The notes under the pieces are model-generated. The model had not been told where the DNA came from. It worked only from the letters and a program-made list of their open reading frames with translations, and did not search any database. Positions 57,294 through 64,000 of a stretch of DNA of 64,000 nucleotides are shown piece by piece. The translations under genes and the position numbers were made by a program. Origin of the DNA: Tepidamorphus gemmatus (GTDB lineage Bacteria; Pseudomonadota; Alphaproteobacteria; Rhizobiales; Tepidamorphaceae); contig NZ_SMAK01000008.1 of assembly GCF_004346195.1 (NCBI RefSeq), forward strand, positions 114,361 to 178,360, written 5' to 3'. Position 1 is the first letter of the stretch. Every line of letters begins with the position of its first letter.

Positions 57294-57303
57294 TTTGATC
57301 AAA
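57294..57303. promoter_or_regulatory. Palindrome TTTGATCAAA upstream of the BMP operon
   Basis: Perfect 10-base palindrome 37 bases before the start codon of the binding-protein gene. AT-rich and symmetric, it could be an operator for a GntR-like or other dimeric regulator; no regulator gene is adjacent. I could not assign clear -35/-10 boxes here. Confidence 0.4.
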
Positions 57304-57340
57304 GACGAGAGCGAACTCGGTCCAGCAAGGGGGACAAGAC

Positions 57341-58372
57341 ATGACACGGAAATTCCTGCAAACGACTCACCTTACGCGCCGTGGGCTGCTCGGCTCCGGT
57401 GTGGCGGCCACGTTACTGGGGGCGGCCGGGCTGTCGCTGCGGGCGCGGGCGGCCGAGCCGCTCAAGGTCGCGGCGATCTACACCGTGCCTGTCGAGCAGC
57501 AGTGGGTTAGCCGTATCCATGTCGCCGCCGCGGCGGCGATGGCGCGCGGCGACATCACCTACTCCTTCTCGGAGAACACCGCCAACACTGACTACCCACG
57601 CGTAATGCGCGAGTATGCCGAGTCAGGCATCGACCTGATGATCGGCGAGGTGTTCGCCGTCGAGCAGGAAGCGCGCGAGGTGGCCGCCGACTACCCCAAT
57701 GTAGCCTTCCTGATGGGCTCGAGCTTCATGCACGATCCGGCGCTGCCAAACTTCGCCGTGTTCGACAACTACATCCAGGACGCCTCCTACCTGACTGGAA
57801 TCATTGCCGGCGCGATGAGCAAGTCTGGCAATATCGGCATGGTCGGCGGCTTCCCGATCCCGGAGGTGAACCGGTTGATGCACGCGTTCATGGCCGGCGC
57901 CCGCGAGATGAACCCCGACATCCGCTTCCAGGTCAGCTTCATCGGCTCGTGGTTCGATCCGCCCAAGGCCAAGGAGACCGCTTTCGCCATGATCGACAAC
58001 GGTGCGGACATGCTCTACGCCGAGCGCTTCGGGGTCTCGGACGCGGCCAAGGAGCGCGGCGTCCTGGCGATCGGCAACGTCATCGACACCCATGACGACT
58101 ATCCCGAAACGGTCGTCACCTCGGCGCTCTGGCACTTCGAGCCGACGCTGGATGCCGCCATCGCCAAGGTGCGCGCTGGCAGCTTCACCGCCGACAATTA
58201 CGGCATCTACAGCTTCATGAAACATGGCGGCTGCTCGATCGTGCCCCTGCGCAACTTCGAGGATGACGTGCCGGAGGCGGCCAAGAAGCTGGTCGCCGAG
58301 CGTGAGGCGGCCATCAAGGCGGGCACCTTCGTCGTCGAGATCAATGATTCGGAACCGAAATCGACCGCCTGA
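57341..58372 (+). CDS. BMP-family ABC transporter substrate-binding protein
   Basis: 343 residues. The signal HLTRRGLLGSGVAATLLGAA has a twin-arginine pattern, with cleavage likely after ARA (~37). Mature sequence has VAAIYTVPVEQQWVSRIHVA, NVAFLMGSSFMHDPALPNFA and GNIGMVGGFPIPEVNRLMHA, typical of the Bmp (PnrA-like) family, whose members bind purine nucleosides or related bases. First gene of the five-gene operon to 63214. Ligand inferred from family and the downstream deaminase. Confidence 0.92.
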   Translation: MTRKFLQTTHLTRRGLLGSGVAATLLGAAGLSLRARAAEPLKVAAIYTVPVEQQWVSRIHVAAAAAMARGDITYSFSENTANTDYPRVMREYAESGIDLMIGEVFAVEQEAREVAADYPNVAFLMGSSFMHDPALPNFAVFDNYIQDASYLTGIIAGAMSKSGNIGMVGGFPIPEVNRLMHAFMAGAREMNPDIRFQVSFIGSWFDPPKAKETAFAMIDNGADMLYAERFGVSDAAKERGVLAIGNVIDTHDDYPETVVTSALWHFEPTLDAAIAKVRAGSFTADNYGIYSFMKHGGCSIVPLRNFEDDVPEAAKKLVAEREAAIKAGTFVVEINDSEPKSTA

Positions 58373-58386
58373 GCGGAGCGCACCGG

Positions 58387-59931
58387 ATGACCCGGAAAGC
58401 CGGCGCGCGGCCGGTGGTGCTGCGCGTCGAGAGCGTCACCAAGAAATTCGCCGACCTGCTTGCCAATGACGCGATCACGTTCGACCTGCACGCGGGCGAG
58501 GTGATCGCGCTTCTGGGCGAGAACGGCGCGGGCAAGACGACGCTCATGAACATCCTTTTCGGCCACTACACGGCCGACGAAGGCCACGTGGAGGTGTTCG
58601 GTCGGCCGCTCCCTTCCGGCCAGCCCCGCGCCGCGCTCGAGGCGGGCGTCGGCATGGTGCACCAGCACTTCACCCTCGCCGAAAACCTCACGGTGCTGGA
58701 AAACATCGTGCTCGGCACCGAACCGCTCTGGCGCCTGCGATCCGACAGGGCTGCGGCGCGGGCGCGCATCGAGCGGCTTTCGCGCGACTTCGGGCTGGCG
58801 GTTGATCCCGACGCGCGGGTCGGAGCACTGTCGGTGGGCGAGCGCCAGCGGGTGGAGATCCTCAAGGCGCTCTACCGGGATGCGCGCATCCTGATCCTTG
58901 ACGAGCCAACGGCGGTGCTGACCCCGCAGGAGGCCGAGGCGCTCTTTGCCACGCTGCGGGCGATGGTCGCGCGGGGGCTCTCCGTGATCTTCATCTCGCA
59001 CAAGATGCACGAGGTGATGGCGGTCTCGCACCGCGTGCTGGTGCTGCGCCATGGCCGGCTCGTGGGCGAACGCCCCACCGCGCAGACCGACGCGCAGGAG
59101 TTGGCGCGGCTCATGGTCGGCGCCGACATCGCCCTGCCGGAGCCGCGCCCGCATGCGCCGGGCGATGTGCTCCTTCGCCTGGCCGCGGTGCGGACCGAGC
59201 CGCGCGGCCGCGCCGTGGGGCTGCAAGGGGTGGACCTCGAGCTTCGGGCGGGCCAGATCACCGGCCTTGCCGGCGTCTCGGGCAACGGGCAGGCGGCGCT
59301 GGCTGCGCTCATCGGCGGGCTCGAGGAGCCGGCGGCGGGGCAGATCGAGATCGCCGGCGCACCGTCGCGCCAATGGTCTCCACACGCGGCGATCCGGGCC
59401 GGCATCGGTCGCATCCCCGAGGACCGGCACGCCGAGGGCACCATTGCCGATTTCACGCTGACCGAAAACGCCATTCTCGAGCGCTTCAGCGAGCCGCCTT
59501 TCGCCCGCGCGGGGTTGATCGACTGGGCCGCGGCTCGGCGCTTCGCGCTCGAGGTGATCGCCGCGTATGACGTCCGCTGTCCCGGCCCGGAGGTGCCGAT
59601 CCGCCTGCTTTCGGGCGGCAACATGCAGAAGCTGATCCTTGGCCGGGTTCTGGAATTCTCGCCGCGGATCATTCTCGCGAACCAGCCAGTGCGCGGGCTC
59701 GACATCGGCGCGGTGGCCTACGTGCAGCGCCGGCTGATCGCGGCGCGCGACGCGGGCGCGGCGATCCTGCTCATCTCCGAAGACCTCGACGAGATACAGG
59801 CCATGTCGGACGTGATCCACGTGATCTCCGAGGGACGCCTGTCGCCCGCCTTCGCCCGCGGCGAGAAGACCGCGCACGAGCTTGGCCAATGGATGGCGGG
59901 CCACGGCTTCGAGGGCTCCCATGCGGCTTGA
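58387..59931 (+). CDS. ABC transporter ATP-binding protein (BMP/nucleoside-type, two domains)
   Basis: 514 residues with two ATPase halves. Half 1: Walker A GENGAGKTTLMN, LSVGERQRVEILKAL signature, Walker B LILDEPTAVLTPQE. Half 2: degenerate Walker A GVSGNGQAALAAL and LSGGNMQKLILGRVL, as usual for this family (RbsA/YufO-like), so only the first half is expected to be fully active. Overlaps the next permease gene by 11 bases. Confidence 0.93.
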   Translation: MTRKAGARPVVLRVESVTKKFADLLANDAITFDLHAGEVIALLGENGAGKTTLMNILFGHYTADEGHVEVFGRPLPSGQPRAALEAGVGMVHQHFTLAENLTVLENIVLGTEPLWRLRSDRAAARARIERLSRDFGLAVDPDARVGALSVGERQRVEILKALYRDARILILDEPTAVLTPQEAEALFATLRAMVARGLSVIFISHKMHEVMAVSHRVLVLRHGRLVGERPTAQTDAQELARLMVGADIALPEPRPHAPGDVLLRLAAVRTEPRGRAVGLQGVDLELRAGQITGLAGVSGNGQAALAALIGGLEEPAAGQIEIAGAPSRQWSPHAAIRAGIGRIPEDRHAEGTIADFTLTENAILERFSEPPFARAGLIDWAAARRFALEVIAAYDVRCPGPEVPIRLLSGGNMQKLILGRVLEFSPRIILANQPVRGLDIGAVAYVQRRLIAARDAGAAILLISEDLDEIQAMSDVIHVISEGRLSPAFARGEKTAHELGQWMAGHGFEGSHAA

Positions 59932-60970
59932 ACCGATCGCCGCGCCCTCGCTCGCCCGCCGTGTGGGGCTGCCGCTGGCCGCGCTGGCTGCAACGGTGGT
60001 GATCGGCATGGCGGTGGTGCTGGTCGCCGGCGCCGAACCCTTCGCCGTTCTGGGGCTGATCGTGAAGGGCGCGGTCGGCTCGAAATTCGCACTGCTCGAG
60101 ACGCTGAACCGCGCCACGCCGCTGATCTTCACCGGGCTTGCCGTCGCCGTGGCCTTCCGCGCGAAGCTCTGGAACATCGGCGCCGAGGCCCAGCTCTACC
60201 TCGGCGCCGTTGTCACCGTGCTTCTCGGGACCGGTACGTTGGCCTGGCCCGCGCCGCTGCTCCTGCCTGCGCTCGGGCTGGCCGCGGCGCTTGCCGGGGC
60301 GCTGACGCTGCTCGGCCCGGCCTGGGCCAAGGCGCGCCTCGGCGTGGACGAGGTCGTGACGACGCTGCTGCTCAACTTCATCGTCCTGCTCTTCGTCTCG
60401 ATGCTGCTCGAAGGCCCAATGAAGGACCCGATGGGCATGGGCTGGCCTAAGTCCGAACGGCTGATTGCCGAGGCGCGGCTGCCGCGTATTGTCGAGGGTT
60501 TGCGGCTGCACTGGGGCTTCGGGCTGGCGCTGATCGCCGCGGTTATCGTCTGGCTGATCCAGACCCGCACGACCTTCGGTTACGCCATGCGTGCCGTCGG
60601 ACAGAACGCCCGCACGGCCCGCTTCGTCGGCATCCCGGTGGGCGCGGTGACACTCGGCACGGCGCTGCTCTCGGGCAGCCTCGCGGGGCTTGCGGGCTTC
60701 TCCGAGGTGGCCGGGCTGAAGGGCAACCTCACGCTCGATCTGAGCCCAGGCTTTGGCTATACCGGCATCGTCGTGGCAATGCTCGCGCTCCTGCACCCGC
60801 TCGGCGTGGTGGTGGCGGCGCTCTTTGTCGCCGGCATCTTCGTGGGGGCGGACTCGATGTCGCGCGCGGCCGGGGTGCCAAGCTACATCGCCGACATCCT
60901 GCTCGCCACGGCACTCCTTCTGATGGTGCTGGCGCTGCCGATGACGCGATTCAGGGTGCGCTGGAGGTAG
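59921..60970 (+). CDS. ABC transporter permease (BMP/nucleoside-type), first
   Basis: 349 residues from the ATG at 59921, inside the end of the ATPase gene. About nine membrane segments; signatures LNRATPLIFTGLAVAVAFRA, KLWNIGAEAQLYLGAV, VDEVVTTLLLNFIVLLF and GRNAxTAR-like VGQNARTARFVGI match the BPD_transp_2 permeases that pair with Bmp proteins. Confidence 0.92.
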   Translation: MRLEPIAAPSLARRVGLPLAALAATVVIGMAVVLVAGAEPFAVLGLIVKGAVGSKFALLETLNRATPLIFTGLAVAVAFRAKLWNIGAEAQLYLGAVVTVLLGTGTLAWPAPLLLPALGLAAALAGALTLLGPAWAKARLGVDEVVTTLLLNFIVLLFVSMLLEGPMKDPMGMGWPKSERLIAEARLPRIVEGLRLHWGFGLALIAAVIVWLIQTRTTFGYAMRAVGQNARTARFVGIPVGAVTLGTALLSGSLAGLAGFSEVAGLKGNLTLDLSPGFGYTGIVVAMLALLHPLGVVVAALFVAGIFVGADSMSRAAGVPSYIADILLATALLLMVLALPMTRFRVRWR

Positions 60971-60980
60971 GGCGCGCAAG

Positions 60981-61928
60981 ATGCTGGACATCCTCGACAT
61001 TCTCCTTTCCGCAACCTTCTGGACCGCCGCCGTGCGGATCATGAGTCCGCTGCTGTTTGCCACCATGGGCGAGCTGATCTGCGAGCGGGCGGGCGTGCTG
61101 AACCTTGGAATCGAGGGGATCATGGTGGTCGGCGCCTTCGCCGGCTGGATGGCGGTCTATTCCGGGCTCGGCCTCTGGCCCGGCGTGGCCGTGGCGATGC
61201 TCGCCGGCATGGGCTTCGGCCTGCTGCACGCGACACTGACCGTGCCCTTCGGGCTCTCGCAGCACGTGGTCGGGCTCGGGATCACGCTTCTGGCCACGGC
61301 GGCCACCTATTTCACCTACCGGATCGCACTGCCGCAGGTCTCGAGCCCGCCGAGGATCGAGCCCTTTACGGAGTGGCCGGTGCCGCTTCTCTCCGAGATC
61401 CCGGTGGCCGGCCCGGCCTTTTTCGCGCAGACGCCGCTGACCTATCTCGCCTTCGCGACCGTGGCGCTCACGGCCTGGGTGCTCTACCGCACCCCGCTCG
61501 GGTTGGCGCTCAGGGCAGCCGGCGAGAACCCGGCGGCGGTCGAGGCGCAGGGGCTTTCGGTCACGGTGCTGCGGATGGGGGCGGTGATCATCGGCTCGGG
61601 GCTGATGGCCGTGGGCGGGGCCTTCCTGACCATGTCGGCCTTCAACTCCTTCTTCTTCGAGATGGTCAACGGGCGCGGCTGGATCTGCATCGCGCTGGTT
61701 GTCTTCGGGGCGTGGCGGCCGGGCAAGGCGGCGCTGGGCGCGCTGCTCTTCGCGGCCTTCGATGCGCTGCAGATCCGCTTGCAGCAGACGGGGCTGGGGC
61801 AGGTGGTGCCCTACCAGGTGTTCCTGATGTTGCCCTACGCGCTGTCGATCCTCGCGCTCGTCGCCATGTCGCGACGGGCGGAGGTGCCGGCGGCTCTGAT
61901 GGTTCCATTCAATAAGGGTGCGCGGTGA
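60981..61928 (+). CDS. ABC transporter permease (BMP/nucleoside-type), second
   Basis: 315 residues, the second BPD_transp_2 permease. Signature segments are LLFATMGELICERAGVLNLG, IEGIMVVGAFAGW, GLSQHVVGLGITLL and RAAGENPAAVEAQGLSV. About eight membrane segments. Its stop overlaps the start of the amidohydrolase gene by four bases, so enzyme and importer are translationally coupled. Confidence 0.92.
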   Translation: MLDILDILLSATFWTAAVRIMSPLLFATMGELICERAGVLNLGIEGIMVVGAFAGWMAVYSGLGLWPGVAVAMLAGMGFGLLHATLTVPFGLSQHVVGLGITLLATAATYFTYRIALPQVSSPPRIEPFTEWPVPLLSEIPVAGPAFFAQTPLTYLAFATVALTAWVLYRTPLGLALRAAGENPAAVEAQGLSVTVLRMGAVIIGSGLMAVGGAFLTMSAFNSFFFEMVNGRGWICIALVVFGAWRPGKAALGALLFAAFDALQIRLQQTGLGQVVPYQVFLMLPYALSILALVAMSRRAEVPAALMVPFNKGAR

Positions 61929-63214
61929 TGTTCGACATCGTCGTGAAGGGCGGCATCCTGCCCGACGGGCGGCAGGCGGATATCGGCATCCGGGGCGGGA
62001 AGATCGCCGCCGTCGAGCAGCTGCCCGAGGGCGTGGAGGCCGGCGAGGTCATTGACGCCACCGGCGATCTCGTAAGCCCACCCTTCGTGGACCCCCATTT
62101 CCACATGGATGCAACGCTGTCCTACGGCATCCCGCGTGTCAACGCCTCGGGCACGCTGCTCGAGGGCATCGCGCTCTGGGGCGAACTCAAGCGGGTGATG
62201 ACTTTCGAGGAGGTGCGCGACCGGGCGCTGGCCTACTGCGACTGGGCGGCCTCGATGGGGCTGCTGGCGATCCGGTCCCACGTGGACACCTGCGACGACC
62301 GGCTTCTGGGCGTGCGGGCGCTGCTCGATGTGCGCGAGAAGGTGAGGGACTACATCGACCTGCAGCTCGTCGCCTTTCCGCAGGACGGCGTCTTCCGCGA
62401 CGCCACGGCCTGGAAGAACACCGTGCGCGCGCTCGATCTCGGGGTCGATGTCGTGGGCGGGATCCCGCATTTCGAGCGCACGATGGAGGAGGGCGCCCGC
62501 TCGGTGCGCGCGCTCTGCGAGCTGGCCGCCGAGCGCGGGCTGATGGTCGACATGCATTGCGACGAGACCGACGACCCGATGAGCCGCCACATCGAGACGC
62601 TGGCCTTCGAGACCCAGCGGCTCGGACTGCAGGGCCGCGTGGCGGGCTCGCACCTGACCTCGATGCATTCGATGGACAACTACTTCGTCTCGAAGCTTCT
62701 GCCGCTGATCGCCGAGGCGCAGGTGGCGGCGATCCCGAACCCGCTCATCAACATCGTCCTGCAGGGCCGGCACGACACCTATCCCAAGCGCCGCGGGCTG
62801 ACGCGCGTCAAGGAGATGCTCGCCTACGGCATCCGTGTCGGCTGGGGGCAGGACTGCGTGCGCGACCCGTGGTATTCGCTGGGTACGGCCGACATGCTTG
62901 ACGTGGCCTTCATCGGGCTGCACGTGGCGCAGATGACTCACCCGGAGGAGATGCGCCGCTGCTTCGACATGGTGACCGGCGAGAACGCCGCGATCATGGG
63001 GCTGGAGGGCTATGGGCTGGAACCCGGCTGCACTGCCTCGCTGGTGGTGCTCGATGCCGGCGACCCCGTGGAGGCGATCCGCCTGCGGCCGGACCGGCTG
63101 GCGGTGATCGCGAAGGGCAAGGTGATCTCGCGGCAAGCGCGCAACGATGCGCGGCTCACGATCCCCGGCCGGCCCGCCTCCGTGCGGCGGCGGCATCACG
63201 CGCCGGGCACCTGA
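61925..63214 (+). CDS. CodA-like amidohydrolase (cytosine/isoguanine-type deaminase)
   Basis: 429 residues from a GTG at 61925 (numbering below), or 428 from the adjoining ATG at 61928. Metal and active-site residues match E. coli CodA with a constant offset of three: His58/His60 in PHFHMDA (61/63), His211 and Glu214 in MHCDETDD (214/217), His243 in GSHLTSMHS (246), Asp310 in GWGQDCVRDPWY (313). CodA His312 and Asp314 are Gln309 and Cys311 here, and Asp314 helps set substrate choice, so cytosine is not assured. Coupled to a BMP-type importer, it probably deaminates an imported base or ring compound. Confidence 0.88.
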   Translation: MMFDIVVKGGILPDGRQADIGIRGGKIAAVEQLPEGVEAGEVIDATGDLVSPPFVDPHFHMDATLSYGIPRVNASGTLLEGIALWGELKRVMTFEEVRDRALAYCDWAASMGLLAIRSHVDTCDDRLLGVRALLDVREKVRDYIDLQLVAFPQDGVFRDATAWKNTVRALDLGVDVVGGIPHFERTMEEGARSVRALCELAAERGLMVDMHCDETDDPMSRHIETLAFETQRLGLQGRVAGSHLTSMHSMDNYFVSKLLPLIAEAQVAAIPNPLINIVLQGRHDTYPKRRGLTRVKEMLAYGIRVGWGQDCVRDPWYSLGTADMLDVAFIGLHVAQMTHPEEMRRCFDMVTGENAAIMGLEGYGLEPGCTASLVVLDAGDPVEAIRLRPDRLAVIAKGKVISRQARNDARLTIPGRPASVRRRHHAPGT

Positions 63215-63766
63215 GACACCCGGCGCGGCTTGCCTCGGGCGCCCTTCTGCGGACCCGTGTCCTTGTGGGACATGCCGGCCACGCGCACGGGCTTCTTCAT
63301 CGCGTCGCAGCGGAAGGGCTCGCCGAGCTCCTGGTTGATGAGCGCCTCGATGAGCGTCGTGGTGTTCCTCTGCATCTGGTCGCTGATGGCGCGGTCGAGC
63401 GCGGCCGTCAGCTCGTCCATCGTGCGCACCACCACGCCCTTCAGCCCGCAGGCCTGCGCCATGCCGGCATAGGTGCAGTCGTCGTCGAGCTCGGTGCTGA
63501 CGAGGTTGTCGTCACACCAGAGCATCAAGTTCCGCTTCTGCGCGCCTCACTGGCAGTCGCAGAAGACGATCTGCGTAATCTCGGGCCACTCGGGGCGGCT
63601 GATGGCCGTGAGCTCGTTGACCGAGATGACCAAGGCGCCGTCGCGGGCGAAGCCGATCACCGGTACATCTGGGCAGGCGAGCTTGGCGCCAACGTTGGCC
63701 GGTAACCCGTAGCCGCAGGGGCCATAGAGACCGGGGGAGAGGTATTTGTGCCCCCGTCAAAGCTCG
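63196..63766 (-). pseudogene. xsc: Broken C-terminal fragment of sulfoacetaldehyde acetyltransferase (xsc)
   Basis: The minus strand encodes the Xsc C-terminus: YLSPGLYGPCGYGLPANVGA, NELTAISRPEWPEITQIVF, NLMLWCDDNLVSTELDDD, MAQACGLKGVVVRTMDEL and ALINQELGEPFRCDAMKKPV. It is inactivated several ways: TGA at 63549-63547 where intact homologues have Trp (QWGAEKRN), a one-base loss near 63752 that puts upstream SFDGGT out of frame, and the TPP motif GDG changed to RDG. The 5' part is cut off where an IS66-family end begins (63775). Xsc converts sulfoacetaldehyde (from taurine) to acetyl phosphate and sulfite. Confidence 0.85.
63200..63226. terminator. Hairpin between the deaminase gene and the xsc relic
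   Basis: GCGCCGGG (63200-63207), 11-base loop, CCCGGCGC (63219-63226): a perfect 8-bp stem overlapping the 3' ends of two convergent genes. It could end transcription in both directions. Confidence 0.5.
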
Positions 63767-63774
63767 GCTTGAGC

Positions 63775-64000
63775 GTAAGCGGTGTTCTGAGGGCACCTTC
63801 CTGGATGGCTTGTGATCTGTGAGGTTTCCGATTCTGTTTTGGGGATCGGAGATCGGTTTGTGTCTGGACTTGACCTTACGCTTGAGCCTGAGCGGTAGGT
63901 TCATTGTTTTGAGGTGATCAACGGGGCGGTCGGGCGGCGGCGTTGGACGCGCGAGGACAAGGCTCGTATCGTGGCGGAGACGTTGGCGCCGGGCGCGGTT
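63775..64000 (+). mobile_element. IS66-family insertion sequence, left end (runs off the window)
   Basis: The end begins GTAAGCGG, the usual IS66-family terminus, right where xsc homology stops; the 8 bases before it (GCTTGAGC, 63767-63774) could be the target duplication. 139 bases of leader precede the first transposition gene. Only the left end is present, so the second end and duplication cannot be checked here. Confidence 0.7.
63914..64000 (+). CDS. IS66-family TnpA-like protein, 5' fragment
   Basis: Starts GTG at 63914 after GAG and runs off the window after 29 codons. RRRWTREDKARIVAETLAPG is the typical start of the IS66 TnpA (IS3-OrfA-like helix-turn-helix) accessory protein. It would be followed by tnpB and tnpC outside the window. 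Confidence 0.7.
   Translation, partial: MINGAVGRRRWTREDKARIVAETLAPGAV

Noticed and set aside
1..64000. CRISPR arrays, prophage or integrated-element attachment sites, restriction or toxin-antitoxin systems
   Set aside because: No regularly spaced repeats, phage structural genes, integrase, methylase or toxin-antitoxin pair was seen. I looked beside the tRNA-Arg gene for an integrase or a repeated tRNA 3' end and found none.

Overview
This is a GC-rich chromosomal window (my estimate is in the high 60s percent G+C) from an alphaproteobacterium, most likely order Hyphomicrobiales (Rhizobiales). That placement is inferred from gene content and order: rpmH-rnpA-yidC-engB-argB, cytochrome c-kdsB-pheA-nudC, ffs-dnaX-ybaB-recR, the rhizobial form of DnaX that lacks the Cys4 zinc motif, and a monofunctional PheA. 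Most of the window is housekeeping core; the last ~8 kb looks accessory.

Layout. 1-3.9 kb: a branched-chain amino acid (Liv-type) ABC transporter operon on the minus strand, led by a GntR/FCD regulator with two identical 13-bp palindromes upstream. 4.4 kb: tRNA-Arg(ACG). 4.6-8.6 kb: a minus-strand operon of a TVP38 membrane protein, a mercuric-reductase-like flavoprotein and an orphan sensor histidine kinase. 8.8-17.3 kb: rpmH, rnpA, yidC, engB, argB, a HAD nucleotidase, dapD, a DUF805 protein, dapE and a membrane protein. 17.3-20.2 kb (minus): truA, a GNAT, fmt, def. 20.3-28.6 kb: rmuC, an AmpG-like permease, an NDUFA9-like protein, uppP, gst, queG, an SDR protein, an ABHD10-like hydrolase. 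28.6-36.2 kb: a GT4 glycosyltransferase, infC (apparently with an ATC start), a methyltransferase-like membrane protein, a DUF454 protein, rpmI, rplT, pheS, pheT. 36.6-37.8 kb: a MarR/NlpC-P60 pair. 37.9-46.6 kb (minus): a GhrA-like reductase and a Yej-type peptide ABC transporter with two tandem binding proteins. 46.8-54.7 kb: cytochrome c, kdsB, pheA, nudC, HIT protein, SRP RNA, a DUF2272 protein, dnaX, ybaB, recR.

54.9 kb to the end: an Lrp regulator divergent from an ACC deaminase (acdR-acdS); a decayed Dpp/Opp ATPase relic; a five-gene operon for a BMP-type ABC importer plus a CodA-like amidohydrolase; a multiply broken C-terminal fragment of a sulfoacetaldehyde acetyltransferase (xsc); and the left end of an IS66-family element running off the window. 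Pseudogenes, an insertion sequence and different codon habits suggest acquired, remodelled DNA.

How the genes work together: the core blocks cover protein synthesis (L34, L35, L20, IF3, PheRS, fMet formylation and deformylation, tRNA modification), membrane protein biogenesis (YidC, SRP RNA), lysine/DAP and cell-wall supply (DapD, DapE, UppP, AmpG), LPS (KdsB) and replication/repair (DnaX, RecR, RmuC). Uptake is prominent: three ABC systems, and three of four solute-binding proteins carry twin-arginine-like signals. I saw no wholly new multi-gene system. The best leads are the ATC start of infC, the GntR and AcdR operator palindromes, the BMP/deaminase operon with an altered active-site residue, the lone DUF2272 protein, and the broken xsc/IS66 junction.
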